DNA of 41,980 nt from positions 1 to 41,980 of the forward strand of contig CAILKQ010000033.1 in assembly GCA_903834825.1 (NCBI GenBank). Reading direction: 5' to 3'. Under the pieces are notes generated by a model, which worked only from the letters and a program-made list of their open reading frames with translations, was not told the origin of the DNA and did not search any database. Source of the DNA: an uncultured bacterium. GTDB lineage: Bacteria > Bacteroidota > Bacteroidia > Chitinophagales > Chitinophagaceae. The position numbers were made by a program, and so were the translations under genes. Shown here in pieces: positions 36,826-41,980 of this stretch (its first letter is position 1; every line of letters starts with the position of its first letter).

Positions 36826-38250
36826 ATGAGCAAATTCTCGGATAGAAGGAAATTTTTAAAGACCACCAGCGCTGCAACAATCGCAGCCCTGGGCGCAACC
36901 ATGCCCTTGTCCGGTCTCTTGAGCAGCATGAAGCCTTTCGGCAAACAGTCATCAGCCGATACGGTCATCTTGCTTTGGATGGGCGGTGGCATGGCCCACA
37001 CGGAAACATTTGACCCCAAGCGGTTCACTGCATACTCAAAAGGGATTAAATCCAATGATGTACTTAGCACGTTCCCATCTGTGCCTACTGTCTTGGATGG
37101 GGTTCATTTTTCTGAAGGATTGGAGTCTGTCGGAAGCATCATGGATAGGGGAACCGTCATACGTTCTTATGTGGCAGCAGACATGGGTCATATTCTTCAT
37201 TCCCGTCATCAATACCATTGGCATACCTGTTACAGGCCTCCACAATCTGTATCAGCTCCTCATATTGGATCTTGGGTTGCCAGGGAGTTGGGGCCCATCA
37301 ACTCCGCCATTCCAGCTTTCATTGATATCGGACAGCGCTTTACTGTCGGAGAAGGAGAAGAATTAAAGGCTTTTCATACAGCGGGTTTTTTGGGGAATGA
37401 ATTTGGACCTTTCATGATTCCAGATCCAACAGCAGGATTGGAATCGGTTCGTCCGCCCGTTGGCATGTCTGAATCCCGGTTTGAGAAAAGGAATCAATTG
37501 TACAAAGAATTGATGAACCAAGGGGCCATGGGCGAGTATGGATCTGATTATCACAAGGAATCCATGAAGCGCTCCATGGAACAGGCATATCGCCTGCTGA
37601 AATCTCCAGAGGCCGCAGCTTTTGACCTGAACAAGGAGCCCAAGTCCAGCTATGATATCTACAATACGGGAAAATTTGGGTTGGGTTGCTTGATGGCCAA
37701 ACGGCTTACGCAAAAAGGGGCAAGGTTCATCAGTGTAACAACAGAATATGAGCCATTCATGAACTGGGATACCCACGAAAATGGTCATACACGCTTGGCT
37801 GACATGAAAAAGAGGATTGATGCCCCCATCGCTCAACTCGTCAAAGACCTGGAGCAGTCAGGACATCTCGACAGGACCATGATTATACTGGCAACTGAGT
37901 TCAGCAGGGACATGATGGTCGAAGGCAGGCCTGAGTTGAAAGTGCAGGAGCAAGTGAAGCAACCCGATATCATCAATGACATGAAGTTCTACGGTATGCA
38001 CCGTCATTTTACCGATGGATGCTCCATGCTCATGTTTGGTGGAGGCATCAAAAAAGGCAATGTATTTGGCCAGACAGCTGATGAAAGGCCCTGCAAGTCC
38101 ATCAAAGATCCCATTGTTATTGATCAGGTTCACCAGTCCATTTATCATGCACTGGGTATTCACCCTGAGACCAATTATGTGGTAGAGGGAAGGCCTTTTT
38201 ATACCACGCCTGACGGTAAGGGCAAAGCTGTAAAGGAATTGTTTGGCTGA
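36826..38250 (+). CDS. DUF1501 domain-containing protein with Tat-like signal
   Basis: N-terminus SDRRKFLKTTSAATIAALGATMPLSGL; ADTVILLWMGGGMAHTETFDPK; paired 18 nt after the DUF1549/1553 gene. Confidence 0.93.
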   Translation: MSKFSDRRKFLKTTSAATIAALGATMPLSGLLSSMKPFGKQSSADTVILLWMGGGMAHTETFDPKRFTAYSKGIKSNDVLSTFPSVPTVLDGVHFSEGLESVGSIMDRGTVIRSYVAADMGHILHSRHQYHWHTCYRPPQSVSAPHIGSWVARELGPINSAIPAFIDIGQRFTVGEGEELKAFHTAGFLGNEFGPFMIPDPTAGLESVRPPVGMSESRFEKRNQLYKELMNQGAMGEYGSDYHKESMKRSMEQAYRLLKSPEAAAFDLNKEPKSSYDIYNTGKFGLGCLMAKRLTQKGARFISVTTEYEPFMNWDTHENGHTRLADMKKRIDAPIAQLVKDLEQSGHLDRTMIILATEFSRDMMVEGRPELKVQEQVKQPDIINDMKFYGMHRHFTDGCSMLMFGGGIKKGNVFGQTADERPCKSIKDPIVIDQVHQSIYHALGIHPETNYVVEGRPFYTTPDGKGKAVKELFG

Positions 38251-38306
38251 TTCAGATGCATGGAAATTCAGGGTGCTGTCCCGAATGATGATACCGGATT
38301 TTCCCT

Positions 38307-38314
38307 TAACTTTG
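38307..38314 (+). promoter_or_regulatory. Candidate -7 element (TAACTTTG) for tRNA-Val(GAC)
   Basis: Matches TAnnTTTG, 10 nt upstream of the mature tRNA 5' end; -33 not clear. Confidence 0.5.
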
Positions 38315-38324
38315 CCACCCGTCA

Positions 38325-38402
38325 GGAACATTAGCTCAGTTGGTTTAGAGCATTACTTTGACAGAGTAGGGGTCACTGGTTCGAGCCCAGTATGTTCCAC
38401 CA
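38325..38402 (+). tRNA. tRNA-Val (anticodon GAC), 3' CCA encoded
   Basis: Cloverleaf: acceptor GGAACAT/ATGTTCC; anticodon stem TTACT/AGTAG with loop TTGACAG; T-arm ACTGGTTCGAGCCCAGT; ends A-CCA. Confidence 0.94.
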
Positions 38403-38429
38403 CTTTACCTTTGAAACGGCACCCGCAGC

Positions 38430-38717
38430 ATGTCATCCAATCCCAGTTATAAGGAACAATTTGAAACCGAAGTGCTTGACAGCACTGGTTATGCATTGAT
38501 TGTATGGAATGACGAAGTGAATACTTTTGACCATGTTATCAAAACCTTGATGGAAGTGTGCAATCACGAACGTGAGCAGGCCGAACAATGTGCCATGTTC
38601 ATCCACTACAAAGGGAAATATGGTGTGAAACACGGCTCCTACGAAGAATTGAAACCCATGTGCGAAGCCATTACCGACAGGGGCATTGGTGCTACAGTGG
38701 AGGAGTTGAAGGGATAG
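38430..38717 (+). CDS. clpS: ATP-dependent Clp protease adaptor ClpS
   Basis: 95 aa: ALIVWNDEVNTFDHVIKTLMEVCNHEREQAEQCAMFIHYKGKYGVKHGSYEEL, typical ClpS core. Confidence 0.95.
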   Translation: MSSNPSYKEQFETEVLDSTGYALIVWNDEVNTFDHVIKTLMEVCNHEREQAEQCAMFIHYKGKYGVKHGSYEELKPMCEAITDRGIGATVEELKG

Positions 38718-38724
38718 CTTTTCT

Positions 38725-40107
38725 TTAATTCAATTTTTCTTTGAATTGCACACTCATTGCTGGATGCAGGACTGCTTGGTTCATGACCAAAGACCGGATG
38801 AATTCATTGGAGGCTGCAGGTTCCAGCAATTTTAACAGCTTATCTTTCTTTAGTTTCAGTGCTTCTTTTGGAACATATCCCAATGCAAGAAAATCGTTTC
38901 TCCCAATCATGATGCAAGTCAATTCAGTGTTTTCCCTTCCCTCACCAAATACGGCAAGTGTAGGGGAGTAATGGATCATTTCACTGATGGCAGATTTAAC
39001 CTTGGTGTTGTAAGAAGTAATATCTTCTGTATGTTCACAAATGCCTTCACAAAATGTTTGTTCAACCCCCACACAGGCTACCTGCTCTTTTTGCAGAAAA
39101 CACATTTTGGGGCAAAGCTTGTGTTCTCTGGCAAGTTTGTTCAGCAGCCTTTGGCCATCAACCTGCAGGGGAAATGATGTATGCGGTTGTAAGTTTTTTT
39201 TCTTCTTGACAATTCCCAGCCGGATAATTCCTTTCATGTCTTCGTAACTGCAGATTCCAAAACGGTTTTCAGGTTTTTTCTGTGACCTGTTGAAAGCCGG
39301 CCATAATCTTTTGATTTCAATGCTTTCGAAAACACCCATCATCAGTTCATTCCCACATTCCCGAAAACTGATCTTGCTGACCATCCTGATGAGATCTTGT
39401 TTTTTCTTGCTTACGTCATTGTTTGAAAAATGACTGGTGACCCGCTTTTTCAAGCGTTTTGCTTTTCCAACGTAAATGATTTTTCCTTTGTTATCGTGAA
39501 AATAATATACACCCGGAGTGTTGGGCATGCTTTCAAGATCACTGCTGGAAAGATTCATGGGCAGGTAACTGTCGCCACTTCCTTTCCTGAGCATATTTTC
39601 AATATGGTTCTGTTTGTCATGCTCGAGCAGTTTGTGAAAAAGGATGGTTGTTGCCTCTGCATCTCCCATGGCCCGGTGCCTGTCTTCTATGCGGATATCG
39701 AGCGAACGGCAAAGGTTACCTAAGCTATAACTCAGGTGGCCTTCAAATATTTTTCTGCTCAACCTTACAGTACACAGCTTCCTGGACTGCAATTTGAATC
39801 CATGCTGTGAAAGCTGGTGTGCAACAAACGAAAAATCAAAGTTTACGTTGTGGGCAACGAAAATCTTGTCTTGCAGCAGCTCGTATATGTCTTTTGCAAC
39901 CTTGCCAAACACGGGAGCCTTGCTAACCATACCATCAGTGATTCCTGTGAGTTTTTCAATGAAAATGGGAATGGGTTGCATAGGGTTCACCAAGGTGGTG
40001 TACTTGTGCATAATGTTCTTCCCATCGCTGATAAGGATTGCAATCTCAGTGATGCTTCCTGTTCCTGCGTTGCCTCCTGTTGTTTCTATGTCTACAATTG
40101 CGTACAT
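38725..40107 (-). CDS. DnaQ-like 3'-5' exonuclease domain fused to GIY-YIG (UvrC-type) nuclease domain
   Basis: YAIVDIETTGG...HNVNFDFSFVAHQL...HRAMGDAEAT (DEDD exonuclease); PGVYYFHDNKGKIIYVGKAKRLKKRVTSHF (GIY-YIG). Start moved from 40140 to MYAIVD. Confidence 0.93.
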   Translation of the reverse strand: MYAIVDIETTGGNAGTGSITEIAILISDGKNIMHKYTTLVNPMQPIPIFIEKLTGITDGMVSKAPVFGKVAKDIYELLQDKIFVAHNVNFDFSFVAHQLSQHGFKLQSRKLCTVRLSRKIFEGHLSYSLGNLCRSLDIRIEDRHRAMGDAEATTILFHKLLEHDKQNHIENMLRKGSGDSYLPMNLSSSDLESMPNTPGVYYFHDNKGKIIYVGKAKRLKKRVTSHFSNNDVSKKKQDLIRMVSKISFRECGNELMMGVFESIEIKRLWPAFNRSQKKPENRFGICSYEDMKGIIRLGIVKKKKNLQPHTSFPLQVDGQRLLNKLAREHKLCPKMCFLQKEQVACVGVEQTFCEGICEHTEDITSYNTKVKSAISEMIHYSPTLAVFGEGRENTELTCIMIGRNDFLALGYVPKEALKLKKDKLLKLLEPAASNEFIRSLVMNQAVLHPAMSVQFKEKLN

Positions 40108-40227
40108 GCCTTGCCCACGAATATTTTTCGAAATTAACAAGATAATTCCGAAGGCTCAGCTGAATTTCAAACAACAATCACCCTTGGAGGACATGCAAAT
40201 CAGGAAGGTTTTTTAAAATTTTAACAT

Positions 40228-40235
40228 TATATTTG
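40228..40235 (+). promoter_or_regulatory. Candidate -7 element (TATATTTG) upstream of the 39-aa small ORF
   Basis: Exact TAnnTTTG match in the intergenic region; -33 not clear. Confidence 0.4.
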
Positions 40236-40321
40236 GGAAAAGTGGTAACTTGATGTTGTGTGTTTTCGTCAAATAAAGGGTATCACTTTCCATGATACAG
40301 CAATTTCAATTGAAATCACCA

Positions 40322-40441
40322 ATGAAAAAGAAAATCATGAACATCTTCTCATCCAGTCCTGGTGGCAGCAGCTTAAAAATATTTTTAGTGGTGCTGGCCA
40401 TTTATGCTTTGATTGCACTGTTTACTTATCTGGTTTGGTAA
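40322..40441 (+). CDS. Candidate 39-aa single-pass membrane microprotein (below the ORF-track cutoff)
   Basis: Reads MKKKIMNIFSSSPGGSSLKIFLVVLAIYALIALFTYLVW*; basic N-terminus then one hydrophobic helix. Confidence 0.45.
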   Translation: MKKKIMNIFSSSPGGSSLKIFLVVLAIYALIALFTYLVW

Positions 40442-40454
40442 ATATCACCAGATA
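40427..40454 (+). terminator. Possible hairpin/terminator overlapping the 3' end of the small ORF
   Basis: 8-bp inverted repeat TATCTGGT/ACCAGATA, followed about 8 nt later by a short T run (GTAAAATCTTTTT). Confidence 0.35.
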
Positions 40455-40606
40455 GTAAAATCTTTTTACTGCTTCCCAGCAACGCGCTTGGTTGGTAGTA
40501 TCTTTTGTGTTGACCATGGTCGCCCTTAGCTTGGTTTTAATGCAATATCCCTCACGCAAGGTCTAACTTTCTTGTTACCTTTGTGGACCTTAAACGTTCG
40601 CAATTC

Positions 40607-41980
40607 ATGGACATCTCCAAAACATTTGATTTTAGATCAGCAGAGCAAAAATGGTACCAGCACTGGCTCAACCAAAAATACTTTGAAAGTACCCCGGATG
40701 ATAGGGAACCGTATACGGTTGTTATTCCTCCACCCAATGTAACAGGTATTCTCCACATGGGGCATTGCCTGAACAATACTATTCAGGACATTCTGGTCAG
40801 GCGTGCCCGCATGATGGGCAAGAATGCCTGCTGGGTTCCTGGTACTGATCATGCATCCATTGCTACAGAAGCCAAGGTGGTGCACATGTTGCGCGAAAGG
40901 GGAATCCAAAAGTCGAGTCTCAGCCGTGAGGCATTTCTTGAATATGCTTGGGAGTGGAAGGAAAAATATGGTGGCATCATCCTGCAGCAATTGAAAAAAC
41001 TGGGATGTTCCCTCGATTGGAACAGAACCAGTTTTACCATGGATCCTGCTTATTATCAATCTGTGATCCATGTATTCAACGACCTGTACAGCAAAGGATA
41101 TATCTACCGCGGCAAACGCATGATCAACTGGGATCCGCGGGCAAAGACGGCTTTGAGTGATGAAGAGGTAATATTCAAAGAGGTGCAGGGGAAGCTTTAT
41201 TTTCTACAATACCAATTGGCTGACAAGGAAGGAAACCCCCTGCCGCTTGAAAATGGAGGAATCACCATTGCAACTGTTCGTCCCGAAACCATCCTGGGAG
41301 ATGCTGCGATTGCTGTGAATCCATCTGATGAGCGCTTTAAGCACCTGATAGGCACTGAAGCCATCGTTCCACTGATCAACAGGAGAATCCCCATCATCGG
41401 GGATGATTATGTGGCCACAGATTTTGGTTCTGGGGCATTAAAAATAACGCCTGCGCATGACATGAATGATAACCAAATCGGTATAAAGCATGGCCTTGCT
41501 GTTTATGATATCCTGAATGAAGATGGAACCATGAGCGTTGATGCCCAGCTGTACGTAGGCCTGGATCGGTTTGAGGCAAGAAAACAGATTGTTGAGGCAT
41601 TAAAATTGGCCGGACATGTTGTGAAGATTGAAGAATATACCCATCAGGTGGGCTTCTCTGAACGCACGGATGTTGTTGTGGAACCAAGGTTGTCATTGCA
41701 GTGGTGGGTAGACATGAAAAAAATATCCTCTCCAGCACTCATCGCTGTGCAGGACGGTGAGATCAATTTTCATCCTGCCAAATTCAAGAACCTCTATCGG
41801 CATTGGATGGAAAATATCAAGGATTGGTGCATTTCCCGTCAGCTTTGGTGGGGGCATCAGATCCCGGCATGGTATGATGCAGAAGGGCGTTTTATCGTTG
41901 CCATGGATGAAGCGGATGCCAAGCAAAAATTTTCAGCCACTTACGGCATAGACAATCCACAACTCAAGCAGGATGAGGAT
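40607..41980 (+). CDS. valS: Valyl-tRNA synthetase, 3' truncated by the window end
   Basis: 458 codons with no stop: MDISKTFDFRSAEQKWYQHWLNQKYFESTPDDREPYTVVIPPPNVTGILHMGHCLNNTIQDILVRRARMMG...; HMGH signature. Not in the ORF track because no stop occurs in the window. Confidence 0.96.
   Translation, partial: MDISKTFDFRSAEQKWYQHWLNQKYFESTPDDREPYTVVIPPPNVTGILHMGHCLNNTIQDILVRRARMMGKNACWVPGTDHASIATEAKVVHMLRERGIQKSSLSREAFLEYAWEWKEKYGGIILQQLKKLGCSLDWNRTSFTMDPAYYQSVIHVFNDLYSKGYIYRGKRMINWDPRAKTALSDEEVIFKEVQGKLYFLQYQLADKEGNPLPLENGGITIATVRPETILGDAAIAVNPSDERFKHLIGTEAIVPLINRRIPIIGDDYVATDFGSGALKITPAHDMNDNQIGIKHGLAVYDILNEDGTMSVDAQLYVGLDRFEARKQIVEALKLAGHVVKIEEYTHQVGFSERTDVVVEPRLSLQWWVDMKKISSPALIAVQDGEINFHPAKFKNLYRHWMENIKDWCISRQLWWGHQIPAWYDAEGRFIVAMDEADAKQKFSATYGIDNPQLKQDED

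Noticed and set aside
1-41980. CRISPR arrays, transposases, integrases or phage genes
   Set aside because: No regularly spaced repeats and no recognisable recombinase or phage motif in any plausible ORF.

Overview
The window looks like a chromosomal segment from a Bacteroidota bacterium, possibly Chitinophagaceae. The phylum call rests on TAnnTTTG-type promoter elements, SusC-like/TonB receptor architecture and general gene content; no database search was possible. Main blocks: (i) the end of a heavy-metal-associated domain protein with a Cys-rich repeat tail, followed by a heavy-metal RND pump fused to a TolC-like outer-membrane factor, then its periplasmic adaptor (1-6041). (ii) A tight minus-strand operon of two ATP-grasp-type proteins, a GCS2 carboxylate-amine ligase, a class I glutamine amidotransferase and a cupin, with a divergent esterase (6044-11417). 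This looks like an uncharacterised amide/peptide metabolite pathway. (iii) Housekeeping genes: DUF2911, pdxJ, ahcY, GNAT and PrsW. (iv) A large secreted protein that combines a gluzincin-like protease motif, beta-propeller-like repeats and an Omp85-like C-terminus, convergent with a TonB-dependent receptor whose leader holds two perfect inverted repeats. (v) A roughly 17 kb block lying between two tRNA-Val genes (20996-38402). It carries DUF1080, Gfo/Idh/MocA, two TIM-barrel isomerases, ThuA, a PVC-type cytochrome c protein, a cupin/ManA-like protein, DUF4432, a second cytochrome c dehydrogenase-like protein, and a divergent DUF1549/DUF1553-DUF1501 pair. It looks like a planctomycete/verrucomicrobia-style sugar oxidation system. 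(vi) clpS, an exonuclease/GIY-YIG protein, a candidate 39-aa membrane ORF, and the start of valS, which runs off the window end and is absent from the ORF track. No CRISPR array, integrase or transposase was seen.
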